This document shows positions 1 to 10,482 of a DNA stretch of 64,000 nt, one piece after another. The translations under genes and the position numbers were made by a program. Position 1 is the first letter of the stretch; each line of letters starts with the position of its first letter. Under the pieces are notes generated by a model. That model did no database searches, was not told the origin of the DNA, and saw nothing but the letters and a program-made list of their open reading frames with translations. Where the stretch lies: contig OV884059.1 of assembly GCA_930367215.1 (NCBI GenBank), forward strand, positions 53,414,957-53,478,956, read 5' to 3'. The stretch is from Pollenia angustigena. Its lineage: Eukaryota; Arthropoda; Insecta; Diptera; Polleniidae.

Positions 1-38
1 ATCAGTTTTTAATCATCAAAAGTACTCGAGGATGACTT

Positions 39-149
39 ATGGCGATTTCTTTTCTGAGAAATATGTTGCATAAATGTTACATGCTCTATCTCTTTTGTGT
101 AGAGCATGTAACATTTATGCAACATATTTCTCAGAAAAGAAATCGCCAT
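39..149. repeat. Perfect inverted repeat, 49-bp arms
   Basis: Positions 39-87 and 101-149 are exact reverse complements, separated by a 13-nt spacer. The arms begin with ATGGCGATTTCTTTTCTGAG. No target-site duplication is evident. It could be a small foldback element or a hairpin-RNA locus; transcription cannot be judged from sequence. Confidence 0.9.
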
Positions 150-189
150 TAGTTAGGTGATTTTTGATAAAAAAAAATCTTCCAAATGC

Positions 190-609
190 TAGTAGGGAGG
201 ATGTGTATGGACTCCAAAACGGCTAGGCCGATTTTGATGAAATTTTCAGGGAATCTTCAGAATATTCAGGCGGGTGACACTGTGAAGTCTGATTTTTGAT
301 TTTCGGTCTGCGGGCGGAGAAGCGTGGCAAAATCGAATTTTCATATTGCACCACCAATCCCATCTATATAATTTGGACGATTTTTTCTTTAAAATGATCG
401 CCATACTCCAACTTAGATTTATACGAAAAGAACATTTTGCCCCGCCCACTTTTACGCCCACTTTTTTCGAATTAACTAAAATCAGAAAACGGCTCCATCG
501 ATTTGACTAATTTTTCTTTCAAATGTTCGTATCTATTTAACGGATTTTAAAAATCGAGCGCAAACGTTTTTCCTAATTTGGACAGGACAACGTCTGTCGG
601 GTCAGCTAG
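190..609 (+). mobile_element. Helitron-like non-autonomous element, 3' end
   Basis: The body has the phrase GGCCGATTTTGATGAAATTT that recurs in the neighbouring element. It ends with a 5-bp stem GACAG/CTGTC (581-585 and 594-598) around an 8-nt loop, then GGGTCAGCTAG, finishing in CTAG at 606-609 followed by T. A hairpin then CTRR is the Helitron 3' signature. The 5' end is not identified. Confidence 0.5.
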
Positions 610-726
610 TTTATATATAAAACAGAATGTGTGTATGTATGTATGTAACGTATGGACTCCAAAATGGCTGGGCCGATTTTGATGAAATTTTAGCTTAGGT
701 CCAGCAACGCGGACCGGGTCAGCTAG
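610..726 (+). mobile_element. Short Helitron-like element, 3' end
   Basis: It directly follows the previous element and repeats the same body phrase. It ends with stem GGTCC/GGACC (698-702 and 711-715), an 8-nt loop and the same GGGTCAGCTAG. The stem bases differ from those of the first element on both sides, yet pairing is kept, which supports a real structure. Confidence 0.5.
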
Positions 727-876
727 TATACATATAAGAAATACAAACATAAATTTGGTATTTTTCGAAATTCTAAAGTTTAAGGGATGAAAATCGTGCC
801 TATTTTTAAAACCATTTCTTTAGCTTTACTTCGGAAAATCAAATCTTGTAACGTTAATTTAACCGCCTTATACACA

Positions 877-1118
877 ATGCAAATGGATGAAACTTTGCAG
901 GCATACATATTCCCGATGACAACACACGAATACATGCGCGTAGCCAGGATAAAATCTAGGGGGGAAGCAAACATTTTTCTTTTATTTTTGGTAAAATGCT
1001 TTTTTGACCGCCTTTTACTCAATGCAAATGGATGAAACTTTGCAGGCATACATATTCCCGATGACAGTACACGAATACATGGGCTTAGCTAGGATAAAAT
1101 CTAGGGGGGCGGGCAAAA
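877..1118. repeat. Two-copy tandem repeat, period about 144 bp
   Basis: The stretch starting ATGCAAATGGATGAAACTTT at 877 recurs at 1021 with a few substitutions, each ending in AGGATAAAATCTAGGGGG. No convincing coding signal is seen; the small reading frames here are not conserved between the copies. Confidence 0.7.
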
Positions 1119-1248
1119 TTTTTTTAAATGTTCTTTTTTAAGAAAAGCGTTTCTTTAAAAAAATTTTTTTAAATGTTCTTGTTTGTACTTTTATTACAAA
1201 ACATTTTGTTTCATTCAATGACATATACATACTTACATACGTATTTAA

Positions 1249-1495
1249 TTCTGTGGCATTTTGACAAAACATCTTAAGTCAAATTTAAATAGTTGAAAAA
1301 AATGTTGTTAATCATACGAATTTTCATTCAAAAAACATTTTTGTTAACTTTTTAACATTTTGTATTATAAACAAAATTTTTCTTTAATTTGGTTTATTTT
1401 ATTTTTTAATAAAACTGATTTTTTCACAAATTTTTTTAAAACACTTTTTTGCTTTATTATCTCGACTTAAGATGTTTTGTCAAAATGCCACAGAA
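1249..1495. mobile_element. TIR element, 32-bp perfect terminal inverted repeats
   Basis: 1249-1280 is the exact reverse complement of 1464-1495 (TTCTGTGGCATTTTGACAAA and onward). The 183-nt interior is T-rich and non-coding. No target duplication is visible. A related single end lies near 12893 (GTGACATTTTGACAAAACAT). Confidence 0.75.
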
Positions 1496-1858
1496 CTATG
1501 GGCTCCCATTACAATATTAAAATTGTTGATACTTCAATAGGGAGAAAAAGGGGAATGCAGGAAATTACATTTTTTTATTTTTCTTGTGTTCTACATGTGG
1601 TACTTTTTAATTTTTGTAAAATGTTGAACTTAGAAACTGAAAATGAGGAGGTCCATAACAAAAAGCAATGATTACATTTTTCAAGTGTTTTGATTTTTTG
1701 ATTAAATCCTATTCTACACATTGAAATTTATAATACCTTTATTATAAAGTATTCCAACACTCAATAACTACACTGCAATTCAATATCAAATGGTTCAGAG
1801 CAAAATGCAATAATTACACATCTTTGCAATAAATCGCTACAAGATATTTAAAAAAGGA

Positions 1859-2030
1859 CCCTACAAGAAATGAATGAGCGAGTAGTCACATTTTTCATTT
1901 TGGTGTTAAGAAAATGATAGAAAGAAATGACCGAATGTGACCGAAAACTTTATTTGGGTCATTTCTTTCTATCATTTTCTTAACACCAAAATGAAAAATG
2001 TGACTACTCGCTCATTCATTTCTTGTAGGG
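1859..2030. mobile_element. Foldback MITE, copy 1 (74-bp arms)
   Basis: It is a near-complete palindrome. The first 74 nt, starting CCCTACAAGAAATGAATGAG, are an exact reverse complement of the last 74, leaving a 24-nt loop. A second family member lies at 9591-9764. This copy has no clear TA flank. Confidence 0.85.
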
Positions 2031-2197
2031 GAAACTATAAAATAATAATAATAAATTATGATCTAGTGGTAACTCTTAGATAACTGTTAAACGTAAGGAA
2101 TTTTTGTTTAGTTAATACTTTTGTTAAGTTGATTGTGAATAATATTTTCATATAGTTCAAAGCAAAATTAAATAAATGCTATGGATTCGGACCAAAG

Positions 2198-2444
2198 CCA
2201 CAAAGTATACAGAGATGAAAAAAGTGACGTATGAAAAATGCCTAAATCATTTGCGAGGGCAGCTTTCGAAGAAAGAGAAAGAAAACGTTTTTTGTTAGTG
2301 AAGTGACAATGCGTAAAAACAGGCCGCTACTATCAACACAAATTGCATAATCAAAACAAAAAACGCAAAAAGGGCAGCTTTCGAAGAAAAAGACAGAAAA
2401 AAACACAATATTTTCTGTCTCGTGACGCCTCTGTTTACTCTGTG
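2198..2444 (+). mobile_element. Short TIR element with 6-bp target duplication, copy 1
   Basis: The left end is CCACAAAGTATACAGAG and the right end is an imperfect inverse (CTCTGTTTACTCTGTG). CCAAAG flanks it at 2192-2197 and 2445-2450. The second copy, inverted, is at 9940-10176 and also has a 6-bp duplication. Reading frames inside are compositional only. The superfamily is undetermined; 6-bp duplications are uncommon among cut-and-paste elements. Confidence 0.75.
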
Positions 2445-2450
2445 CCAAAG

Positions 2451-3016
2451 CGAGGCCCTATGTTCCACCTAGGAACTACGGAAATTTAATAATAATTCGG
2501 ACCAAAACGCAATAATTCCAAATTTGTTATCTAAATAACTTTAAAACAAACTGTCAGATAAAATAATTAATTTGTGATTAATATTATTTTATGAAGACAA
2601 TAATACCTCAATAATTAAAGCACAGCCGCGAATAACGTTGTTAAAGCCACTTTTTGCAAAATCAGTTTTTTGCAAATTATCAAATCACCCAAAATGATGA
2701 ACCATAACGCCTTCAAAATTACATACAAAGAGTCAACGTTTTAAATGACATCGCGATTGTGGATATGAAACGTTTTTAAACAAAAAAAAAGTTATAAACT
2801 GCAAATTAGCATGTTATTTCAAATTTAAATTTCTTGATATTTTGCGTACAAGTTTTTATTATCATTAATTTTGATAATTTAAAAAAAAATTTAAAATAAT
2901 TATTTTGTCACTTACAACGTTATCGCCGCTGTGCTACAATTGTTTTTTAAAAAAATTATGTGCTACTTAAATTACATTTTGTCGTTTATCCAAAAATACA
3001 TTATGGGGTAATTATT
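2451..3016. other. Non-coding AT-rich spacer
   Basis: I see no gene, RNA or complete mobile element here. There are poly-A/T tracts and scattered stops in all frames. Confidence 0.6.
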
Positions 3017-3136
3017 CAGCCCAATTATGAATAAAAATTCCCCGTGAGTTTTCTCCATTTTCCCATTTTTACAATTGAATTTACTTAGGAAAAATGGGAG
3101 AAAACTCCCGGGGAATTTTTATTCATAATTGGGCTG
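3017..3136. mobile_element. 120-bp foldback MITE
   Basis: The ends CAGCCCAATTATGAATAAAA and its inverse pair over about 40 bp. ATT lies on both sides (3014-3016 and 3137-3139), consistent with a 3-bp target duplication. Confidence 0.75.
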
Positions 3137-3218
3137 ATTGTGTTTTGTTATGGACCTCCTCATATGAACCTATAAGATGAAAAATGTTGGAAATTTTTTG
3201 TTAAAACCTAGAAACATA

Positions 3219-3488
3219 CAGGTATGTGATGGAAATCGATTTTAAAAACGATACGATTTGAAACCGAAAATATCGTTTTCAGTATCTTTTAAAATGTATT
3301 TTAAATGCATATTCCTTTTATTTTCAGTGTTTATTCTTTAAAATTTTATATTATATACGTTAACTGAAGTGTATTCTGAACGAAAATTTAAGACTTTAAT
3401 TCAGAAATAGATTTTAAAATCGTTCGAAATTCATCACACCTTTTAAAAACGGTCGTTTTGAAATCGATCGATTTTCATCACATACCTG
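3219..3488. mobile_element. 270-bp TIR element
   Basis: The left end CAGGTATGTGATGGAAATCG and the right end, inverse of CAGGTATGTGATGAAAATCG, form near-perfect terminal repeats, with further imperfect pairing around AAAAACG blocks. No target duplication was recognised. The terminal CAGG suggests hAT relatedness, but this is weak. Confidence 0.65.
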
Positions 3489-3572
3489 ATAAACTTTGGC
3501 ATATAAATAAACATGTCCACGAAAGAAAAGGACACGCTAACGAAGAAGCGGGTTAAATGCTAGTATGTACAT

Positions 3573-3697
3573 TATTGTGGTTGGCGAATTAAAAATACGC
3601 CTGCGACTGTTTGGTAATAGATTAAATAGAACATGAACTTCTTTCCTTTAATCTATTAATCTTTAAAATGCGTATTTTAAACTCTCCAACCACGATA
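3573..3697. mobile_element. 125-bp foldback element
   Basis: The TATTGTGGTTGG ... AAAAATACGC left arm pairs imperfectly with the right arm GCGTATTTTAAACTCTCCAA CCACGATA. Non-coding. The following 3698-4110 stretch holds an A/T tract and nothing else I can name. Confidence 0.55.
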
Positions 3698-4110
3698 AGG
3701 CAAAGTATTTTATTATAAATCATGGGTTCTTAATTCTTTTTTTTTTTTTTTTTTTTGATTTTATAAATTTACTTTTTATTATCAATATTAAATTAATAAT
3801 GTATGTTTATGTAGATTTCAATGATACAAAAAGATCTTGTTAAATGCAAGTTTGTTCCGTTTTAAATTGTATGATTATTTTTTAATTTAATTAAAATATG
3901 TATTATAAAGATTTATATGATAATTTGTTCGCCATCCGGTTAATTTAAAAGCCTGGGATTCAAATTTACAGTAACCCAGATACATCATTTTAACAAATGA
4001 ATGCTGTTGCTTTAAATCGTATTTAATTCTATTAATTTTCAGATTCAAGAAAAATATTTCATATTTTGTTACGTGTTAGTGTGTGTGTATTTTAAGATTA
4101 ATAAATGTAA

Positions 4111-4681
4111 GGCTGTTTTCCTAAACGCCTGTTGCATTGTAGTAATACATGGCAACATGTTCTTAAATGCAACCATAACAATTTTGACAATGCATTTAGT
4201 TCCGAAATGCATTTTTGTAGTTGTCACTGCGCAGAGAAAAGCAAATAAAGCAGGGGGGCTACTCTCTATTGCGATGCGAAAGAAAGTTTTAGCAAATCTA
4301 GCAATTGGTACTCTTTAATACGTTTGCGCATGTGACTTTCGCATCTTTTAATTTTTTCTCTTTTCGTAAATCATCACTTTATTTTATTTAAATTTTCCAA
4401 TTTCAAATATTTTTACACAGTTTGGCATTCCATTACTGTAAATCCGCGCCATCTTTAATTTTTATTGCCACTATCGCTTCTTTTTCAGAAAATTTTGCGA
4501 AAGTGATAGAGAGTACCAAGTTGGCTTTTAGATTTCGCATCGAAATTGTTTTCGCATCGCAATAGAGAGTAGACCCCCAGTTAAAATAATGTAGATGCAA
4601 ACCATATTGATTGAAAATTTAAGTACACAATGCATCAACACGGTATTGATACATTGTGAACACACGTTTAGGAAAACAGCC
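4111..4681. mobile_element. PIF/Harbinger-like non-autonomous element
   Basis: The terminal repeats are GGCTGTTTTCCTAAACG and its inverse. TAA sits on both sides (4108-4110 and 4682-4684), the 3-bp TWA duplication typical of PIF/Harbinger. No transposase is encoded. It hosts another foldback at 4253-4578. Confidence 0.7.
4253..4578. mobile_element. Nested 325-bp foldback element
   Basis: The left end GGGGGGCTACTCTCTATTGC and the right end (inverse GGGGGTCTACTCTCTATTGC) pair over about 30 bp with one mismatch. Further inverted sub-repeats (CGCATCG, GTACTCT) lie inside. It sits wholly within the Harbinger-like element and so inserted later. Confidence 0.7.
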
Positions 4682-4816
4682 TAAATGTTTTTTTTTTTTT
4701 TTGTAATGTTATTTTTATAATAAACTATAATGTTTTAAGTCATAATTATTATGATTTAATTTTCGGATTTCGTTGATTTTTTATTATTTTATGTATGTAT
4801 ATACACTGCGGGTCTT

Positions 4817-5979
4817 CAGGTTAGCGCCTTCCCAATGAGCTTATTATATTTGCTCTTGTTGTTGTTATAATATTAATACTTTTTGCTGTTCCATTCTTCT
4901 CGTCATCAGGTTAGCGCCTGCGATTTCTTTTCAGTTTTTATTAAAGATTAGAAAGCCTATCGACAAGAAATTTTTTGCTGATTAAGTAGTCCATTGTTAG
5001 CAATATGGGTAAAGGAAAATCAATGTCTGTGAAATAGAACATTGGAACTTACAAGGATTTAAAGCTGTCAATAAGCGAAATATTTAAAAACAATCGGTAA
5101 AAGTCTTTAAGTTACATCGTCATTCTTGCAGAAGTTATTAATAGGGTTCTTTCGCCCACTATTAAAATCGCAATTTTGAGAGAATCGATGCTCTCTAATG
5201 ACTCAGCCGAAAAATTAGGGCAAATGTTGGCGTTAAAGCGAGCCTACCTAGTATTCAAAGATTAACACAAATGCTCCACACTTAAAAATACTAAAATTTA
5301 TGGAAAAACCCCTCTATATCCGGCACGCAAAGAAATGCTGCTTAATTTTACAAAATAATACGTGGCATGGACTTCAGATTGCCGCTTCGTTGACTTTTGG
5401 AGTGAGAAGAAATTTTATTTGTAATCTTCAGACGTCAATAACTACTCATCATCGCAATGAGTAACACAAGTTGGATCAGCTTTATAATCGTGTGGGGAAC
5501 CATTTCCTACTTTGGTAGGTTTGAGATACAGTTTTAATCATATGCTATTTGGCAGAATTGAGGCGCACTTCCTTGCGTGCCGGGTGGAGAAGTTTTTACT
5601 GAAATTTTAGAAGTTTAAAGTGTGGAGCCTTTTTTATCAATCTTTGAATAGTAGGTAGGCTCGCTTTTACGCCGACATTTCCACTAATTTTTGCGGCTGT
5701 GATAAAAGTTCGATGCTTCTCTCAAAATAGCACTTTTACTTGTGTGCGAAAGAAGAATCCTATTACTACTTCTTTTATTGTTTTTGCCGTTTTCCGACTT
5801 ATTGTGCAAGAATGCCGTTGTAACTTTGCGATTTTTTCCAATATTTTGCATATTGACAGCTTAAAGCATCGTAAGCTTTCTTTACCAGATTCAGTGCATA
5901 GTGACCAGTGGAATTATTAATATATTAACAACACCAACAACAAGAGCAAAAATAAGCTCATAGGGAAGGCGCTAACCTG
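4817..5979. mobile_element. Foldback/TIR transposon with Tc1-type relic
   Basis: The ends CAGGTTAGCGCCTTCCCAAT and its inverse extend over about 55 bp including GCTCTTGTTGTTG. The core is partly palindromic: the segment around 5220-5260 returns inverted near 5620-5690. A third copy of the end motif (TCAGGTTAGCGCCT) lies at 4908-4921, so one end may be rearranged. Confidence 0.7.
5384..5530 (+). pseudogene. Tc1-like transposase relic
   Basis: A plus-strand frame in the middle of the foldback transposon reads like the second conserved block of Tc1 transposases: a W-S-E-K-K-F-Y-L stretch where the family has S-D-E-S-K-F, then S-S-D-V-N-N-Y, and further on an I-V-W-G-T-I-S-Y-F motif. Several stops and frame changes break it, and the catalytic Asp of the S-D-E motif is not retained in this reading. 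It shows that the surrounding element derives from a Tc1/mariner-superfamily transposon. The assignment rests on motif spacing only and is moderately sure. Confidence 0.5.
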
Positions 5980-6269
5980 ACGACGCGTTGTGAAAATGTA
6001 TGTATGTATTACTATATGAATGTACTTTCCTAATAAATATTTGAATTATTATTATATTGTATACTGTTTTTCATTTTACTGTGTAGAATCGTGTAGAAAA
6101 CTTTCAACGCTTAGAAAAAGAGGAATAAAAAACTAAAATTAATAAAATTATAAAAAAACACAATACATAATAATAAGAAAGTTTTGAGAGAAAAATAATT
6201 TCATTGCAGTTCCTGCTTTATGTTGCGTCCTCTCATATGCCGTCTGGTCGAGAGGAAGTCCTCCTCGTC
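5980..6269. other. 3' flank of dsh
   Basis: AT-rich sequence downstream of the dsh stop codon, presumably its 3' UTR. I found no AATAAA on the minus strand here, so the polyadenylation site is not located. Confidence 0.4.
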
Positions 6270-8039
6270 CTACAAGACATAATTAAAAACGGATGACTCC
6301 TGCTCATTATTAATATTACCGCCGCCACCGCGATTAGATGATCCCGAAGATTTATTTGAGCCGTGGTGGTGACCAATTGCCATTTGATTGGTTTGGTGAA
6401 TGACAGATGTGATATCGCTTTGAGACGCTGAAATATCTTTACTGGTAAGAACATCCGAACTGCTGGATCCCGAAGATAGTCCATGACGTTCCGTTAATCC
6501 GTACTGAATGGGTTGATATCCATGACTGGGGTTATATGTGGCTGAATATGGCATATATATTGGGGGGTTCGGCAGGGGACCAATGTCACTGGTAATGCTT
6601 TCGGTGTCAGCATGGCTTAAATTAGAGCGACATTGCAGGGGATTTCTATCGTCATTGACCACATAGTAGCACTGTTCTGAGAAAGTCAACTTATTGACTG
6701 TGTGCTTAATGTAATTGTTGCGTAACATAGCCGAGACAATGCGACGAGCTTCACGCCTATCTTGAACATCTTCCACGTTTTCTAGTACCCAGTTAACGGC
6801 ATCTGCACCAATAAAAGCGTTTGGTATTGTAATTTTTAGCCACATGCGATCACGAATTTCTAAACCACTATCTGGTTTAATCATTGCCTTTACAATCTCC
6901 TCGAGATTGTTTTGATCTAGACGTTCTTTGATTGGCTCTGGTACATCGGGATGTATAATACTGTCTTGTGAAGTCAGAGCCTGAGTATGTGCCACCCAGG
7001 CCCCAGGATCAATGGGTCGTACTGGCTCAGTGCGTGGTATAGTAAAATAACCCTTTGGATTTGGATCCCAACACTTGGCCACAACCAGCTTTATAGGTCC
7101 AGGCTTCTGAACTACTTCACGTAAAACGCGAACAGCTTCATCATTTGTCATATTTTCAAAGTTAACATCATTAACCTGTAAAATCATATCTCCGGGTTCA
7201 ATGCGTCCATCTAAAGCTACAGCCCCACCTTTCATTATACTGCCTACGTAAATACCACCATCGCCTCCACGATTTGACTGACCCACTATTGATATACCCA
7301 AAAAATTTACTGCTTCCATATTTATATTAACCGTTATTATGTTAAGGGACATTGTCGAGTCAGTAATTGAGGAATAGCTTGAAGTTCGCGAAATGCTTGG
7401 AGCGCGTTTTTTACGCCTCTGAGGCTTTTTACGAACTTGCAACCTTTGAACACTACTGTAGTCCGTAAGATCGCGATCAAATGTCACTTCAGATTCAGTT
7501 CCAAATAGACTTGTTGAATCTAGGTCACTTGAGAGTACCGAAGCTGATTGATAGGTGAGCGGTGGTGGAGGCTGCATCATAGGATTTGTCATAACACCTC
7601 CAGTTCCAACAATACCACTCACTCCGCCGACTCCTAAACCTCCGCCACACAATTTCTGGGGCGGTGGAGGTGGCTGAGCTGGTCTTACTGTCTGCCGTAT
7701 TTCGCCACACTCGCTGTTGGGCATGTCGGAACAATTATCTGATTGATTAGTACCATCAGCCGACACTAGCCAAGACACAACGCGGCCGTTAAAACACGGT
7801 AATATTGTGGCATCGTCTGCTATTTCTTCCTTGACAACTCCAAAGTCTGCATCCATTGATTTAAAAAAATATTTATAGTTGTTGTTTTGTTTATTGAGCA
7901 CCATTTTAAAATCTCTTAATGTCACCTGTGCCGATGGTATCGGAATCTTTACCAAATAAGGAGTCGTTTCGTCGTCAATATGATAGATCACTTTGGTCTC
8001 TTGTCCCCCTCCACTTCCAATGTTTTTATCGGCATCCAT
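6270..8039 (-). CDS. dsh: Dishevelled, Wnt signalling scaffold
   Basis: A complete 589-residue protein in one exon. Dishevelled relays Frizzled signals in the cytoplasm and at the membrane, in both beta-catenin and planar-polarity branches. Domains: DIX at about residues 11-93 (polymerisation, Axin binding), a proline/glycine-rich linker to about 165, a basic and Ser/Thr-rich block near 203-228, PDZ about 232-323 (contains F-L-G-I-S-I-V-G), and DEP about 385-463 (R-M-W-L-K-I-T-I; Lys402 lies in the motif that carries the Drosophila dsh1 lesion). The C terminus ends in S-V-F-N-Y-V-L. The linker lacks the long polyglutamine runs of Drosophila Dsh, which fits the slightly shorter length. The start is supported by the conserved M-D-A-D opening and AAAG before ATG. 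No frameshift or stop was seen. Single-exon structure is also known for Drosophila dsh. Identification is very sure. Confidence 0.98.
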   Translation of the reverse strand: MDADKNIGSGGGQETKVIYHIDDETTPYLVKIPIPSAQVTLRDFKMVLNKQNNNYKYFFKSMDADFGVVKEEIADDATILPCFNGRVVSWLVSADGTNQSDNCSDMPNSECGEIRQTVRPAQPPPPPQKLCGGGLGVGGVSGIVGTGGVMTNPMMQPPPPLTYQSASVLSSDLDSTSLFGTESEVTFDRDLTDYSSVQRLQVRKKPQRRKKRAPSISRTSSYSSITDSTMSLNIITVNINMEAVNFLGISIVGQSNRGGDGGIYVGSIMKGGAVALDGRIEPGDMILQVNDVNFENMTNDEAVRVLREVVQKPGPIKLVVAKCWDPNPKGYFTIPRTEPVRPIDPGAWVAHTQALTSQDSIIHPDVPEPIKERLDQNNLEEIVKAMIKPDSGLEIRDRMWLKITIPNAFIGADAVNWVLENVEDVQDRREARRIVSAMLRNNYIKHTVNKLTFSEQCYYVVNDDRNPLQCRSNLSHADTESITSDIGPLPNPPIYMPYSATYNPSHGYQPIQYGLTERHGLSSGSSSSDVLTSKDISASQSDITSVIHQTNQMAIGHHHGSNKSSGSSNRGGGGNINNEQESSVFNYVL

Positions 8040-8708
8040 CTTTTCACTTGGATTCTTATGTATGTCGTGTGTATTTTTTCAGCGTTTATTGTTTCGCTTC
8101 TTTTTTGTATTTTTAATTTGTAAAATCGATTTGTATATTATCTGGATTCTAATCAAGTTTTTTTTTATCTATAAAAAAACCTTAGTGAAAAAAATATATC
8201 AGTGCCCCCAATATCCCAATGAGTTTTTAAAGTTTATAATAATTTTGATTCCTTACACAAATAATGTGTTGTCAATTTCGCATTAGGGTTGGGTTTCAGT
8301 GGGGGCTTCTTTTATAAGTATATCTACTCAACTACTCTTTTTCGTTCACCAAAGGCGTTGTTGCTGCCTGCGCTGAATCCAATATATGATTTTTATTCAT
8401 TTAACTGCATAATTTCCAATATAAAATTAATTATTTTAGTTTTTACCTATTTTTCGGTATTCTTAATCTTGTTCTTTAATTTTTTTTGGCAAAGTTAAAT
8501 ATTTACAACAAAATTTTCACTAATTATTAGCTGCAAAAAATGCGCAGACAATGAAAAGCAGCAAAACTATTTGACATTCCGAAATCTTACGTTCCATATA
8601 CATATGCGAATGTGTATTTTGTGTCTGTGCACGACAGGGATGGAAAATTAATATTTTCAAAAGTGCCAAACAAGGTGAAATAATGTTAACGGTGGGGGCA
8701 AGGTCCAT
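8040..8708. other. 5' flank of dsh, no recognised gene
   Basis: This contains the presumed 5' UTR and promoter of dsh (minus strand). I could not place a TATA box or initiator with confidence. No TE end is obvious until about 8709. Confidence 0.5.
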
Positions 8709-8822
8709 TCGGTGTTGTCAGTGAAATTTCGAAAAAGATACATTTTGGTTTCCAAAAAGATACACTTTTTCCCAGAAAGATACATTTTGGAAAAAAAAAT
8801 CCACTTTTGACGTTTAACATTT

Positions 8823-9555
8823 AGAGCCACTTTTTGGGTTAGAGATTAGCGATTAAATTAACTTTAATCATCGTATTTACTTTTTTAATTGTATTTTTTT
8901 AACTTAACTGTTTTATTTTTAAATCAAGCTCTAGGTCATTTTAATATTAAATTATTTATTTTCAATATTTCGCTAACCTTTGGTTAGCATATTCAGGAAA
9001 ATTTAATTGAAAATAAATAATTTAATATTAAAAAGACCTAGAGCTTGATTTAAAAATCAAACAGTTATTAAATTAAAAAAGGTCAAATATAAGCTAAATA
9101 TTTTTTTGCTAGTTTAAGCGGTCATCGGTGGTGGTTTAAACCATAACTTAAGCTGTCAACATACACATGTTTAACATAAAGAACTTTTGTAAAAATATAA
9201 ACAAAAAATAAATTTTAGAACATGATTTATTGCTTAGCACTTTTATATAATTTTTCCATTCTATATTTTTTCTTTAATATATTTTTTCTTTAAACAAATA
9301 TAATTTCTTCCTTGTAAACAATATTAAATTCGCACATTTTCTTTTTCTTCTTTGAAAACACCCATATAGCTGGGTAAAAAGTGGACATTTGCAAAAAAAA
9401 ATTTGCAATTTATTTGTGCTCAGTATGGCAGCGCTACATGGTTTAAGCCATCACCCAAAAATATCAAATTCAATTGATACTAGATTAACTTAATTCTCAG
9501 GTCAGCTAATTATAGAATTAAATTAACTTTAATCTCATACCCAAAAAGTGGCTCT
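8823..9555. mobile_element. Foldback element, 733 bp, with nested palindrome
   Basis: AGAGCCACTTTTTGGGT at the left is exactly inverted at 9539-9555, with further pairing of AAATTAACTTTAATC. Inside, 8917-8966 and 9006-9055 pair almost perfectly, around a small hairpin GCTAACC/GGTTAGC at 8971-8988. Non-coding. Confidence 0.75.
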
Positions 9556-9590
9556 TATTAACATAATTTTTTTTTCATATTTAATAAATA

Positions 9591-9764
9591 CCCTACAAGA
9601 AATTAATGAGCGAATAGTCACATTTTTAATTTTGGTGTTAAGAAAATGATAGAAAGAAATGACCGAATGTGACCGACAACTTTATTTCGGTCATTTCTTT
9701 CCATCATTTTCTTAACACCAAAATAAAAAATGTGACTACTCGCTCATTAATTTTTCTTGTAGGG
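9591..9764. mobile_element. Foldback MITE, copy 2, TA flanks
   Basis: Same family as 1859-2030, with ends CCCTACAAGAAATTAATGAG. A TA dinucleotide flanks both ends (9589-9590 and 9765-9766), pointing to a Tc1/mariner-type origin. The arms have a few mismatches, so this copy is older than copy 1. Confidence 0.8.
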
Positions 9765-9939
9765 TATTAGAAAATGAATCATTTAAATTAATTTTTTTAT
9801 ATTTATTTAAGTCATAAATATTACTTATGTAATTTTTAAAAATACAGTAACCAAACTTTTAAATTAATTACAGTAACAATCTTTGCATGTAATCAAAACA
9901 AATTCATTTTGTAAAAATATACGAGTTAAGGCGTTTATA

Positions 9940-10176
9940 CCACAGAGTATACAGAGGCGTCACGAGACAGAAAATATTGTGTTTTTTTCTGTCTTTTTCT
10001 TTGAAAGCTGCCCTTTTTGCGTTTTTTGTTTTGATTATGCAATTTGTATAGATAGTAGCGGTCTGTTTTTACGCATTGTCTCTTCACTAACAAAAAACGT
10101 TTTCTTTCTCTTTCTTCGAAAGCTGCCCTCACAAATGATTTAGGCGTCACTTTTTTCATCTCTGTATACTTTGTGG
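9940..10176 (-). mobile_element. Short TIR element with 6-bp target duplication, copy 2
   Basis: Inverted relative to 2198-2444, with ends CCACAGAGTATACAGAG and CTCTGTATACTTTGTGG. TTTATA flanks it at 9934-9939 and 10177-10182. Open frames here are low-complexity Phe/Cys-rich shadows, not genes. Confidence 0.75.
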
Positions 10177-10482
10177 TTTATACTAAGGCGGTTATATCAA
10201 AAACTTCATATAAATTTCCTGAAAATAAAAAAGCTGTTTATATTTCCTTAGAACAACTTTGCACTACTAGATCCTTAATGTTTTCTTTCACCATTATTAA
10301 AGCTGCTATTATATTAGCCTTGAGTCGGTTACGATAATGAGCCTTAATAAGTTTTAGTTGGCTAAAAATTCTCTAATATCTCATTTCTGTACATTTTGCG
10401 TACAGATTCAAAAGATACGAAAAATGTCAGGATTATACATGGCACCTGAAGTCATCAAAAGATACGAAAAATGATCTCCGTG
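10177..10482. other. Spacer with repeated AAAAGATACGAAAAATG
   Basis: TCAAAAGATACGAAAAATG occurs twice (about 10408 and 10455). Similar AAAAAGATACA blocks lie near 8736-8790, so these may be subterminal repeats of one more, older, hAT-type element spanning this interval. Unproven. Confidence 0.3.

Noticed and set aside
2242..2448. Cys/Phe-rich frame (also at 9883-10143)
   Set aside because: It lies inside a MITE family and comes from poly-T tracts; the start and end differ between copies.
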